Below, piece by piece: positions 36,588 through 41,906 of a DNA stretch of 42,238 nt; the first letter of the stretch is position 1; every line of letters begins with the position of its first letter. The translations under genes and the position numbers were made by a program. Below the pieces are notes generated by a model. The model was not told where the DNA came from, ran no database searches, and saw nothing but the letters and a program-made list of their open reading frames with translations. The stretch lies in IMG/VR virus record IMGVR_UViG_3300030118_004073, positions 1-42,238 of that record. The stretch is one strand, 5' to 3'. This DNA comes from a virus.

Positions 36588-36974
36588 TTATTTTTTTACT
36601 TTTTCAAGAGATCGACCGCCAAAGTAAGCACCGATCACAGTTATTAATACTAATTGTAATAAATCAGTCCATTTGTCTTGTACTTGAAAACTTAAAACAC
36701 CAGCATCAATAAATATTAGTAATACAGTTGCTACTACTAAAAACACTAATACTAGCGGTCTTATATTTTTACTAAGCCACGAGTCAGACTGCATGTCCAT
36801 TTTCCACCTTTGAGTTATTTGCTTTTGCATTTCAGCTTCATAACCCATTATCATATCTTTTATTTTAGCCTGTGCTTCGAGTTTTTCTTGTTTAGTCGTG
36901 GTGAGGTTATCTAAAACCCCACCCACGCTATTAACAAGATTAGCTGCACCTGCAGATAATAGTTTATTTATCAT
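36588..36974 (-). CDS. Holin-like membrane protein, 3TM/GTA-type (128 aa)
   Basis: Residues 28-60 form a charged, Gln/Lys/Glu-rich helix; SDSWLSKNIRPL at 63-74 precedes a first membrane segment (73-89, VLVFLVVATVLLIFI) and a second at about 103-120 (LQLVLITVIGAYFGG), with a basic C-terminus (RSLEKVKK). A third, amphipathic N-terminal segment (residues 3-23) is possible. The W-K-x-D-x-x-S-D-S-W-L-S-x-N-I-R-P pattern followed by two hydrophobic helices is characteristic of the 3TM holin family described from phages and gene transfer agents. Holins time host lysis by opening the inner membrane. No endolysin gene is next to it; the transglycosylase at the left end may be the partner or a separate virion enzyme. 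Confidence 0.78.
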   Translation of the reverse strand: MINKLLSAGAANLVNSVGGVLDNLTTTKQEKLEAQAKIKDMIMGYEAEMQKQITQRWKMDMQSDSWLSKNIRPLVLVFLVVATVLLIFIDAGVLSFQVQDKWTDLLQLVLITVIGAYFGGRSLEKVKK

Positions 36975-37061
36975 TTATTTTTTCTTCTTTTTCTTTTTCA
37001 TCATTTTGCTTTTCATTCCTCCACTTTTTGTTTTGGACTTTTTTCCTTTTGCGTATGGCAT
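36975..37061 (-). CDS. 28-aa lysine-rich peptide
   Basis: Short reading frame of 28 codons between the winged-helix gene and the holin gene. It begins MPYAKGKKSKTKSGGMKSKM and ends in seven consecutive lysines, giving a net charge far above that of its neighbours. Its stop is followed directly by the holin ATG with no gap, and its start is 5 bases below the winged-helix stop, which fits a real gene in a tightly packed operon. Similar tiny basic reading frames occur in other marine phages, from memory. It might bind DNA, RNA or acidic membrane lipids; nothing in the sequence decides this. Confidence 0.6.
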   Translation of the reverse strand: MPYAKGKKSKTKSGGMKSKMMKKKKKKK

Positions 37062-37065
37062 AATT

Positions 37066-37506
37066 TTATCTGTTTTTGTCTTTAATCATATCATCAATAG
37101 CTTTGTTGTAAACTTTATCAGTATATGATCGGTTATTAAAAAATACACTTCTTTCTGAAAAAGGTAAATCTTCTTCTGCCAGAAGTATTCTATACAATCT
37201 GCTAATGAGTTGAGAACATTTAAACGATGTTTTAAAAACAGAGTATTTAATAGTAGTTCTATTACGATGTCTCCATGTTTCAATCCAACCGTCTCTTCTC
37301 AATCTCTCCCACCTGTTTTTATCCCACGAATACGTATACGTACCGTCGATAAACTCTTTACGTGTAAATCTACCTTTACAATCAAGGTATATTAACAACT
37401 CTAAGTCTGCATCTTTTAAATTATAAGTTTTACAAGCCCATTTACGTACAAGCCTGTAATATTTTAAAAGATTAATATCTCTAAGATCTTGCGCTGTTAG
37501 TCTCAT
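37066..37506 (-). CDS. Winged-helix DNA-binding protein, MarR-like (146 aa)
   Basis: Residues about 4-28 form a basic helix, 31-43 a helix (KDADLELLIYLDC), 47-54 a helix (FTRKEFID), and 60-71 the likely recognition helix (SWDKNRWERLRR), followed by a two-stranded wing (DGWIETWRHRNRTTIKYSV, 72-90) and C-terminal helices that could mediate dimerisation. This order fits a MarR-type winged helix. The start overlaps the GroES stop by 4 bases (ATGA), so it is translated with the chaperonins. It could regulate late transcription or the divergent control region at 39.9-40.4 kb; the target is not visible in sequence. Confidence 0.65.
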   Translation of the reverse strand: MRLTAQDLRDINLLKYYRLVRKWACKTYNLKDADLELLIYLDCKGRFTRKEFIDGTYTYSWDKNRWERLRRDGWIETWRHRNRTTIKYSVFKTSFKCSQLISRLYRILLAEEDLPFSERSVFFNNRSYTDKVYNKAIDDMIKDKNR

Positions 37507-37760
37507 TCAACTACAACAACATCTCTTACAGTTATTACATAATACATTTGATCTTTATGATCTATGCCAAAACCAGCATGTTTGTCATATCTTACAATAT
37601 CTCCTTCACTTAAACCCTCTACAAGGTTTCCACAAGATATAACCTTTGCTCTTAAGTACCTATTGTCAGTGTCTGTATTTTCTGTTAATAACAAGCCAGA
37701 CTCAGTTTTTCTTTCTTCTTTTAGCTTGTCAACTATTACAAAATTATTTATCGCTCTCAT
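37503..37760 (-). CDS. groES: Co-chaperonin GroES (85 aa)
   Basis: Forms the cap of the GroEL cage. The chain has the GroES order: FVIVDKLKEE opening strand, mobile loop at residues about 14-30 (RKTESGLLLTENT, with Leu23-Leu24-Leu25 in place of the Ile-Val-Leu contact of E. coli), the RAKVISCG strand, LSEGDIVRYDKHAG (53-66) and the closing YYVITVRDVVVVE. It is about 10 residues shorter than typical GroES (about 97), mainly in the roof region and loops. It overlaps the upstream groEL gene by 17 bases and the downstream winged-helix gene by 4 bases. Order groEL-groES is the reverse of the usual bacterial groES-groEL operon. Confidence 0.9.
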   Translation of the reverse strand: MRAINNFVIVDKLKEERKTESGLLLTENTDTDNRYLRAKVISCGNLVEGLSEGDIVRYDKHAGFGIDHKDQMYYVITVRDVVVVE

Positions 37761-39318
37761 CTAGTCTCATATTTGAAATTACACAATCTGCAGAAACAAT
37801 AGTTGATACCACACTCACTGCATTTTTGAGCGCCGATTTTGTAACCAAAACCGGATCTATAATACCACATTCAATCATATTAACTTTTTCACCAGTTACA
37901 ACATCAACACCTTTGCCTTGTGTGTTAACCATATTAGGTCTTTCAATACCAGCATTGTCTAATATTGTTATGTAAGGTGAAACTATAGATTTTAATAATA
38001 TTTCTTCACCCACCGCGTCAGCGGTGATTTTTGTAGAAGCATCTAACAAAGCTACACCACCACCTGACACTATACCTTCTTTCAAAGCAGCTTTAGTAGC
38101 GTATATAGCGTCTTCGACACGATCTTTCTTTTCTTTTAATTCTACTTTAGAATTAGCACCCACTTTGATGATTCCAACACTACCCGATAACATAGACAGT
38201 CTTTGTTCCAGTTTTTTCTTAATGAAACCATTTTTTTCGTTAGAAATGAGTTTTGATACGTGTTTGATTCTTTCGGGTAAAGCCTGTTGAACATCATCTA
38301 TTGTAGTTATTACTGTTGTTTTTTCTTCTGTAACAGACAAAGCGGCTTCGCCTAAGTGTTCTGGTGATATAAGATCTAAATCATCACCAAGTTGTTCATC
38401 TATTACTGTTGCACCTGTTAATACAGCTAAATCCTCACATGTATTTCTTTTAGTAGGACCAAAGCCTGGTAAGTCAACTACATTAACTTTTATATTACCT
38501 TTAACTTTGTTTGTTAATAAAGCTGCTTTTACCTGCTGAGCAACTGGCGCTACTATTAATAAAGATCTGTTTTTCTTTATAACATGCTCTAAAACGTTTT
38601 GTATACGTCTTATATTTGGTATTTCACTGTAAACTATTAATACATGTGGATTATCTAGCTCACATTTATGTTTTTCTGTGTTTGTTACCCAATGTGGCGA
38701 CGTTAAACCAACATCTAACTGCACACCTTCAACAACATCTACATAAGTTTCGTTAGTTTCGCTCTCTTCCATAAAAACTACGCCATTTTTACCAACTTTT
38801 GAGTATGCTTCTGCTATAATTTTGCCAAGTTCTGCATCATTATTACAAGATATTGTGCTTACAGCGTTCAAAAGATCATCTTTAACGTCTATTTTAACAC
38901 TATTTAAGTAATTATTGACTTTTTCTAGTCCAGAATTAAGACCTTGTTTAATTTCTCTTATAGAAACGTCTTTGTAAGTGTCACTATTTATAGTTTTTAT
39001 TAGTGATTCAGCAAGGACGGTAGCTGTAGTAGTACCGTCACCTGCTTCTCTCACTGTATTTTGCGCAGCTTCTTTAATTAAAGTTGCACCTATGTTTTCA
39101 ACCGGATCATATAAGACTACGCTTTGCGCCACGGTTACACCATCTTTTGTTATGACCGGTTTGCCGCGTCCATCTTCGTAAACTACGCACTTACCAGAAG
39201 CGCCTAACGTGGACTTTACGGCTTTAGCTAGCTTTTCCACACCAGCAATTACTTTATTCTTAGCATTATCGCCAAAGTCTAACGACTTAACGATTTCGCT
39301 AGGGTTGTTATATTCCAT
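37744..39318 (-). CDS. groEL: Phage-encoded chaperonin GroEL (524 aa)
   Basis: Tetradecameric ATP-driven folding chamber. ATP-binding motifs are intact: [10 protein letters not shown] (37-46), [10 protein letters not shown] (56-65), [11 protein letters not shown] (93-103) with Asp94, and [10 protein letters not shown] (401-410) with the catalytic Asp403, then SGGGVAL (418-424). The apical domain (about 195-375) deviates at substrate-binding positions: where E. coli has Y199, Y203 and F204, this protein has Leu205, His209 and Trp210, and E. coli L234 is Gln240. The C-terminus ends in NMRLDESDK and lacks the Gly-Gly-Met tail that fills the cavity floor. At 524 aa it is about 24 shorter than E. 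coli GroEL. It lies near the head of the late region, so it probably folds virion proteins. Alignment is by eye. Confidence 0.93.
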   Translation of the reverse strand: MEYNNPSEIVKSLDFGDNAKNKVIAGVEKLAKAVKSTLGASGKCVVYEDGRGKPVITKDGVTVAQSVVLYDPVENIGATLIKEAAQNTVREAGDGTTTATVLAESLIKTINSDTYKDVSIREIKQGLNSGLEKVNNYLNSVKIDVKDDLLNAVSTISCNNDAELGKIIAEAYSKVGKNGVVFMEESETNETYVDVVEGVQLDVGLTSPHWVTNTEKHKCELDNPHVLIVYSEIPNIRRIQNVLEHVIKKNRSLLIVAPVAQQVKAALLTNKVKGNIKVNVVDLPGFGPTKRNTCEDLAVLTGATVIDEQLGDDLDLISPEHLGEAALSVTEEKTTVITTIDDVQQALPERIKHVSKLISNEKNGFIKKKLEQRLSMLSGSVGIIKVGANSKVELKEKKDRVEDAIYATKAALKEGIVSGGGVALLDASTKITADAVGEEILLKSIVSPYITILDNAGIERPNMVNTQGKGVDVVTGEKVNMIECGIIDPVLVTKSALKNAVSVVSTIVSADCVISNMRLDESDK

Positions 39319-39350
39319 ATTAAATTTAATTTGATTTTATTAGTTATTGA

Positions 39351-39644
39351 TTATTCAAAAGTTTTTACAACCTTTGGGCCTTTTGATGCCTCTAACTTTT
39401 TTGAGAAGTGGTCGATGCTTCCGTCAATTGCTGCTTCTGCACCTTCTATGGTTTCTCTTCTAGTTACGTCGTGCCATGTATCATCTTTTACATGTTTGCA
39501 CTCTGTTTGGTAATATCCATTTGGCAGTTGTACTATTCTCCAGTTGCTTTTAGCAGCTAAGTGTTTCCATTGCTCAATTGTTTCATTACTCGGTTTTTGG
39601 TTGCCAGTAGTTAATGTACTGGTCTTGTAGTATAAATAAGTCAT
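39351..39644 (-). CDS. Hypothetical protein (97 aa)
   Basis: Not recognised. An alpha/beta protein with aromatic strands in the N-terminal half (WRIVQLPNGYYQTECKHVK, residues 35-53) and a VTRRETIEGAEAAIDGSIDH segment (60-79) that looks like a helix with a conserved feel. No membrane segment or metal-binding motif. It lies 32 bases above groEL and 47 bases below the basic 79-aa gene. The arrangement suggests expression in the same message as the chaperonins. Confidence 0.6.
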   Translation of the reverse strand: MTYLYYKTSTLTTGNQKPSNETIEQWKHLAAKSNWRIVQLPNGYYQTECKHVKDDTWHDVTRRETIEGAEAAIDGSIDHFSKKLEASKGPKVVKTFE

Positions 39645-39691
39645 TTTGGTTTTTGTTTTTGGTTAATATTGACTTGGTCTAGGGTGTCTCC

Positions 39692-39931
39692 CTATCTTTT
39701 CTTTTCTTTTTTAGTTCCTTTACCGTCATTTCCACGGTTTTTCTTTACAGATTTAAACTTTCTATCTTTGTGATCGTAATCTTTACCTTTTATGTTTTTA
39801 CCTGCTTTTTTAGCTGCTCTACGCTTTCTCTGGTTTTCGGCACGCATCTTTTCACGCCTGCGAGAGTTTGCAGCCTTTAGATCTCTTCTTTTTTTAGATG
39901 CCTTTGCTTTCTTTGATAGTTTCTGTGCCAT
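39692..39931 (-). CDS. Small, highly basic protein (79 aa), possibly nucleic-acid binding
   Basis: About half the residues are Lys or Arg, including KKAKASKKRRDLKAANSRRR near the N-terminus, a helical ENQRKRRAAKKAGK segment (33-46) and a Lys/Gly/Asp C-terminus. No cysteines and no fold motif. It could compact DNA, bind RNA or fill the head like other phage basic proteins. As the first gene of the minus-strand region, just below the divergent control region, it is likely made early in late expression. I recall similar unnamed basic proteins in marine phages. The function remains open. Confidence 0.6.
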   Translation of the reverse strand: MAQKLSKKAKASKKRRDLKAANSRRREKMRAENQRKRRAAKKAGKNIKGKDYDHKDRKFKSVKKNRGNDGKGTKKEKKR

Positions 39932-40032
39932 AGCTATATTATTACATAGTAAAGCAAAAAGTTAAAAGTGTGACACTAGGTAGTTACTAAGTATATTTTA
40001 TAGGCTAATGTCACAAAAAAAGCATTATAAAT

Positions 40033-40057
40033 ATAGGGGTATAGTGTTACCCCCTAT
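40033..40057. repeat. Inverted repeat / hairpin in control region
   Basis: ATAGGGGTA pairs with TACCCCCTAT around a 6-base loop, with one extra C bulged. No T-run follows directly on either strand, so it does not look like an ordinary intrinsic terminator. It may be an operator, an RNA structure or part of an origin. Confidence 0.5.
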
Positions 40058-40097
40058 CTTATTGATTATCAATCATTTACAAAACCGTTTACGTTTA

Positions 40098-40113
40098 GCC
40101 GGGGCCCCCCTCG
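40098..40113. other. GC-rich island in AT-rich control region
   Basis: Sixteen bases, GCCGGGGCCCCCCTCG, with 15 G or C, in flanks that are over 70 percent A/T. It contains the 8-base palindrome GGGGCCCC and is bordered by GTTTACG on the left and CGTTTAAAC on the right. Nothing of similar composition occurs in the neighbouring non-coding DNA. It could be a protein-binding or end/packaging site, but no function can be read from it. Confidence 0.6.
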
Positions 40114-40173
40114 TTTAAACATAATATTTCAAATTTTTTACATTTTTATATATTTTTATAATGACTATTTTTT

Positions 40174-40209
40174 TTACAAACTAAATACATATGTGTGTAG
40201 ATAATATAA
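40174..40209 (+). promoter_or_regulatory. Promoter element, copy 1
   Basis: TTACAA at 40174-40179, exactly 20 bases, then GATAATATAA at 40200-40209. Identical boxes with identical spacing occur four times upstream of small plus-strand genes. The 14-codon reading frame at 40238 starts 28 bases beyond the second box. Confidence 0.75.
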
Positions 40210-40237
40210 ATGTAAATAAAATATAAATAATTACAAA

Positions 40238-40282
40238 ATGAGAGAAGTCGCGGAATATATACTAACTAAAATTTATAAGTAA
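40238..40282 (+). CDS. Possible 14-aa leader peptide
   Basis: ATG to TAA frame coding MREVAEYILTKIYK, the first frame after promoter copy 1 and just before copy 2. It is too short to judge by composition. Its position allows it to be a small early product or a leader affecting the genes behind, but it may be chance. Confidence 0.25.
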   Translation: MREVAEYILTKIYK

Positions 40283-40297
40283 ACAATGTATATACTT

Positions 40298-40333
40298 TTA
40301 CAATGTAAATACGACACTCAAAAGATAATATAA
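40298..40333 (+). promoter_or_regulatory. Promoter element, copy 2
   Basis: TTACAA at 40298-40303, 20 bases, GATAATATAA at 40324-40333; the bases after the second box (ATGTAAATAA) match copy 1 as well. It lies 32 bases before the 75-aa gene. Confidence 0.78.
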
Positions 40334-40365
40334 ATGTAAATAATGTTTAACTAAAATTAATTAAA

Positions 40366-40593
40366 ATGAATATAATAAAATCAAAAAGATTTGTAGTAAG
40401 AAAATCTCTAATCGGTAAAAATCAAGTAATAGAATTTACTAACAAAAAAGGTGACACAATAACTTATAATCACGATAAAGTATACGAAGTTATGAAGTCA
40501 AAACTAGAAACTTTACCATGTTGGACTAAGTACAAAAGTTATACTGCAACTAACAATATTCCAATGTCAGTTAGAAATATAGAGTTAGTATAG
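40366..40593 (+). CDS. Small basic hypothetical protein (75 aa)
   Basis: Not recognised. Basic, with strands and turns in the first half (RFVVRKSLIGKNQVIEFTNK) and a helix around residues 37-48, followed by a Trp/Lys-rich segment (CWTKYKSYT). No membrane segment. It has its own copy of the promoter element 32 bases upstream and a hairpin overlapping its stop codon, so it looks like a single-gene transcription unit. Position on the plus strand, away from virion genes, suggests an early host-interaction protein; this is inference. Confidence 0.62.
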   Translation: MNIIKSKRFVVRKSLIGKNQVIEFTNKKGDTITYNHDKVYEVMKSKLETLPCWTKYKSYTATNNIPMSVRNIELV

Positions 40594-40608
40594 AAATATA
40601 CTAACTTT
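40583..40608 (+). terminator. Hairpin terminator overlapping the stop of the 75-aa gene
   Basis: Perfect 10-bp stem AGTTAGTATA/TATACTAACT (40583-40592 with 40597-40606) closed by a GAAA tetraloop and followed by TT-ATTA. The TAG stop lies at 40591-40593 inside the hairpin. The stem is AT-rich and the T-run short, so termination may be partial; it also immediately precedes promoter copy 3. Confidence 0.6.
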
Positions 40609-40609
40609 A

Positions 40610-40645
40610 TTACAAAATAAATACAAACTAAACTGGATAATATAA
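40610..40645 (+). promoter_or_regulatory. Promoter element, copy 3
   Basis: TTACAA at 40610-40615, 20 bases, GATAATATAA at 40636-40645, directly behind the hairpin of the previous gene and 26 bases before the 40-aa gene. Between the boxes AATAAATACAAACTAAACTG shares the TAAATAC core with copies 1 and 2. Confidence 0.78.
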
Positions 40646-40671
40646 TAAAATAAATAATAAAAATAAATAAT

Positions 40672-40794
40672 ATGTTAGTAAAAAAATTAGACAAATTAGC
40701 TTTTAAATTATACTCTGAATTTGGTTTTACCACCTGTTCAGTTGAAGAACAAGAAATAATATTAAAAGAATTTATAAAACAACTAACTAAATAA
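40672..40794 (+). CDS. Small hypothetical protein (40 aa)
   Basis: Short helical protein beginning MLVKKLDKLAFKLYSEFGFT and ending KEFIKQLTK; amphipathic, basic at both ends, with one cysteine. It follows promoter copy 3 by 26 bases, which supports its being a gene in spite of its length. It precedes the tRNA-like element. Function unknown. Confidence 0.5.
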   Translation: MLVKKLDKLAFKLYSEFGFTTCSVEEQEIILKEFIKQLTK

Positions 40795-40803
40795 TAACAA
40801 ATG

Positions 40804-40895
40804 TTGTAGTTCCACTTGTTTAGCAACTATAAATAATACGAACAAGTATCAGTAGTCATGGTGCCGAGGTGTGTTCGATTCACACGCTACTACAA
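40804..40895 (+). ncRNA. tRNA-like element with perfect T-arm
   Basis: Bases 40869-40885 form a textbook T-arm: GTGTG, loop TTCGATT, CACAC. The outer ends pair as TTGTAGT (40804-40810) with ACTACAA (40889-40895), like an acceptor stem. A 7-bp stem ACTTGTT/AACAAGT (40814-40820, 40841-40847) with a 20-base loop sits at the D-arm position, and TATCA/TGGTG encloses a 7-base loop (GTAGTCA) at the anticodon position. It is not a normal tRNA: the D-loop lacks GG and is too long, three bases separate T-arm and acceptor, and the anticodon arm is weak. Alternatives: a decayed tRNA, a tRNA 3' end serving as an attachment-site core, or a phage structural RNA. Confidence 0.4.
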
Positions 40896-40906
40896 AATTA
40901 ATAAAT

Positions 40907-41092
40907 ATGCAAGTAAATCAACAAATTGAAAATAAGAAAAGGTTTAGAAAAGAAAATTATAAACCAACATTAGAATATATAAACTGGAGTGAAATAGTAA
41001 AAGACTACGATTTAAAAACAGGTGATATATGTTACAGTCAAGTAAACAAATTAGAAACAATAATAAATAATTTCATAAAAAATAATAAGTAA
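40907..41092 (+). CDS. Small hypothetical protein (61 aa)
   Basis: I chose the ATG at 40907; the in-frame ATG at 40871 lies inside the tRNA-like element and would add 12 residues of unlike composition. The protein is highly charged, with a basic start (QIENKKRFRKENYKP), an NWSEIVKDYDL segment and a C-terminal helix (LETIINNFIKNNK). No known motif. It is followed after 1 base by the 41-aa gene, forming a compact series downstream of promoter copy 3. Confidence 0.58.
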   Translation: MQVNQQIENKKRFRKENYKPTLEYINWSEIVKDYDLKTGDICYSQVNKLETIINNFIKNNK

Positions 41093-41093
41093 T

Positions 41094-41219
41094 ATGATAG
41101 TAAGAAAAGTAGGTGGACTATGGATAGTTCAAGCAAAAACAAGTAATCAAATAGTATTCTCACACAAGTCAAAAATGGCATGTTACGAATGGATGTTTAA
41201 AGATGTACACTATGCGTAA
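41094..41219 (+). CDS. Small hypothetical protein (41 aa)
   Basis: ATG at 41094, 1 base after the previous stop, to TAA at 41217. The product starts MIVRKVGGLWIVQAKTSNQI and contains a CYEWMF segment; its strand-turn-strand pattern with aromatic residues looks like a small folded protein. Overlap of 8 bases with the next start supports translation coupling. Function unknown. Confidence 0.5.
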   Translation: MIVRKVGGLWIVQAKTSNQIVFSHKSKMACYEWMFKDVHYA

Positions 41220-41289
41220 AGTAGCAGATAATTATACAGCAGAAGTAATAATATTATTAGTAATATTAATAATGATTTTTACAAAATAA
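41212..41289 (+). CDS. Tiny single-span membrane peptide (25 aa)
   Basis: Frame from ATG 41212 to TAA 41287, overlapping the previous gene by 8 bases. After a short charged start (MRKVADNYTAE) the remaining residues VIILLVILIMIFTK form one strongly hydrophobic segment, enough to cross a membrane. Such peptides can act on host membrane proteins or in lysis control, but no role can be read here. The first box of promoter copy 4 overlaps its last codons. Confidence 0.45.
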   Translation: MRKVADNYTAEVIILLVILIMIFTK

Positions 41290-41314
41290 AAACAACTAGA
41301 GTAAGATAATATAA
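41279..41314 (+). promoter_or_regulatory. Promoter element, copy 4
   Basis: TTACAA at 41279-41284, 20 bases, GATAATATAA at 41305-41314, 12 bases before the 57-aa gene. The bases following the second box (TAATAAAAT region) match copy 3 (TAAAATAAATAA) in part. Confidence 0.76.
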
Positions 41315-41326
41315 TAAAATTACGTT

Positions 41327-41500
41327 ATGAACAAAATAAAATTCCTTAAAAACAATAAAATTAAACTAAATAATACAACTTATAAACCATACACTATTTG
41401 TCAACTCGCCGACACTAAATTCGGTTTAACTGACACTGACGGTAATTCTTTTATTACTGAATGGTTTAACTATAAAGGCTTCACCTATGTCGCAGAATAA
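41327..41500 (+). CDS. Small hypothetical protein (57 aa)
   Basis: First gene after promoter copy 4. It has a basic start (MNKIKFLKNNKIKLNNTTYK), then YTICQLADTKFGLTDTDGNS and a closing WFNYKGFTYVAE; a strand-rich fold is likely. The stop overlaps the start of the 85-aa gene by 14 bases, indicating coupled translation. No known motif. Confidence 0.56.
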   Translation: MNKIKFLKNNKIKLNNTTYKPYTICQLADTKFGLTDTDGNSFITEWFNYKGFTYVAE

Positions 41501-41744
41501 ATATCGAGTAACAATAACAAAAGCAGGCGAAAGCTACTGCGTAGAACTGCGCGACCACTACTGTAATTACTGTTGTGTGTACGAGCCAACTATAACAAAA
41601 GCTCTACAATATGCAGACAAGTGGTTTGCCGAAGCAGATAAACGTGAAGAAGCAAATAAAATACATAGCAAAGCTGTAATAGCAATGCAAAAAATTGACA
41701 AAGAAGCTGGTATACTAACTGGCAACTATGATGGATTAGATTAA
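41487..41744 (+). CDS. Small hypothetical protein (85 aa)
   Basis: The N-terminal half has strands with four cysteines in a short span (VELRDHYCNYCCVYEP, plus one earlier Cys), which might bind metal although the C-x-x-C spacing is incomplete. The C-terminal half is helical and charged (WFAEADKREEANKIHSKAV onward). It overlaps the previous gene by 14 bases and is followed after 6 bases by the 51-aa gene. Function unknown; likely an early accessory protein. Confidence 0.58.
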   Translation: MSQNKYRVTITKAGESYCVELRDHYCNYCCVYEPTITKALQYADKWFAEADKREEANKIHSKAVIAMQKIDKEAGILTGNYDGLD

Positions 41745-41750
41745 AATAAT

Positions 41751-41906
41751 ATGAAATACGAGCACGAAATAACTTTTAATGACAACTCAATACAATATTT
41801 AGAGTCAGAAACTAATTACTTGTCTGATATAGATAAAGAGTTTTTAGAAGAAGTAGGCGTTGACTTGTCAACTATAAAAACAATAATAACTTATGAGAGA
41901 AAATAA
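41751..41906 (+). CDS. Small acidic hypothetical protein (51 aa)
   Basis: ATG at 41751 to TAA at 41904. Acidic and helical, with DIDKEFLEEVGVDLSTIKTI in the second half. It overlaps the next start by 14 bases. Small acidic proteins of this kind in early phage regions sometimes mimic DNA or bind host enzymes, but nothing specific is visible. Confidence 0.52.
   Translation: MKYEHEITFNDNSIQYLESETNYLSDIDKEFLEEVGVDLSTIKTIITYERK

Larger units (their letters stand above)
39932..40237. other. Divergent, gene-free control region
   Basis: Separates the minus-strand late genes from the plus-strand small genes; no credible reading frame is seen on either strand. It holds a TGTGACA/TGTCACA inverted repeat (39969-39975 and 40009-40015) beside a run of seven A; a hairpin ATAGGGGTA/TACCCCCTAT (40033-40057) with one bulged C; a GC island (40098-40113); a T-rich stretch; and the first copy of the plus-strand promoter element (40174-40209). 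On the minus strand AT-rich boxes such as TATAAAATAT above the 79-aa gene could serve late transcription. The region is a candidate for bidirectional promoters, an operator or a replication/packaging signal; nothing here proves which. Confidence 0.65.

Noticed and set aside
37086-37283. Alternative minus-strand frame of 65 codons inside the winged-helix gene
   Set aside because: Out of frame with the well-supported 146-aa gene, which is coupled to groES by a 4-base overlap.
39670-39700. TAGGG/CCCTA hairpin at the end of the 79-aa gene as terminator
   Set aside because: Only a 5-bp stem, without a following T-run on the minus strand; too weak to call.
40033-40057. Hairpin read as an intrinsic terminator
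   Set aside because: No T-run follows the stem directly on either strand, and no gene ends beside it.
40539-40826. Minus-strand 95-codon frame with hydrophobic stretches
   Set aside because: It lies antisense to the 40-aa gene, the promoter copy and the hairpin on the plus strand. Its hydrophobicity comes from reading AT-rich DNA in reverse.
40804-40895. Ordinary tRNA gene with a defined anticodon
   Set aside because: Only the T-arm is canonical. The D-loop lacks GG, the anticodon arm is weak and the implied anticodon AGT is unlikely in bacteria, so no amino acid was assigned.
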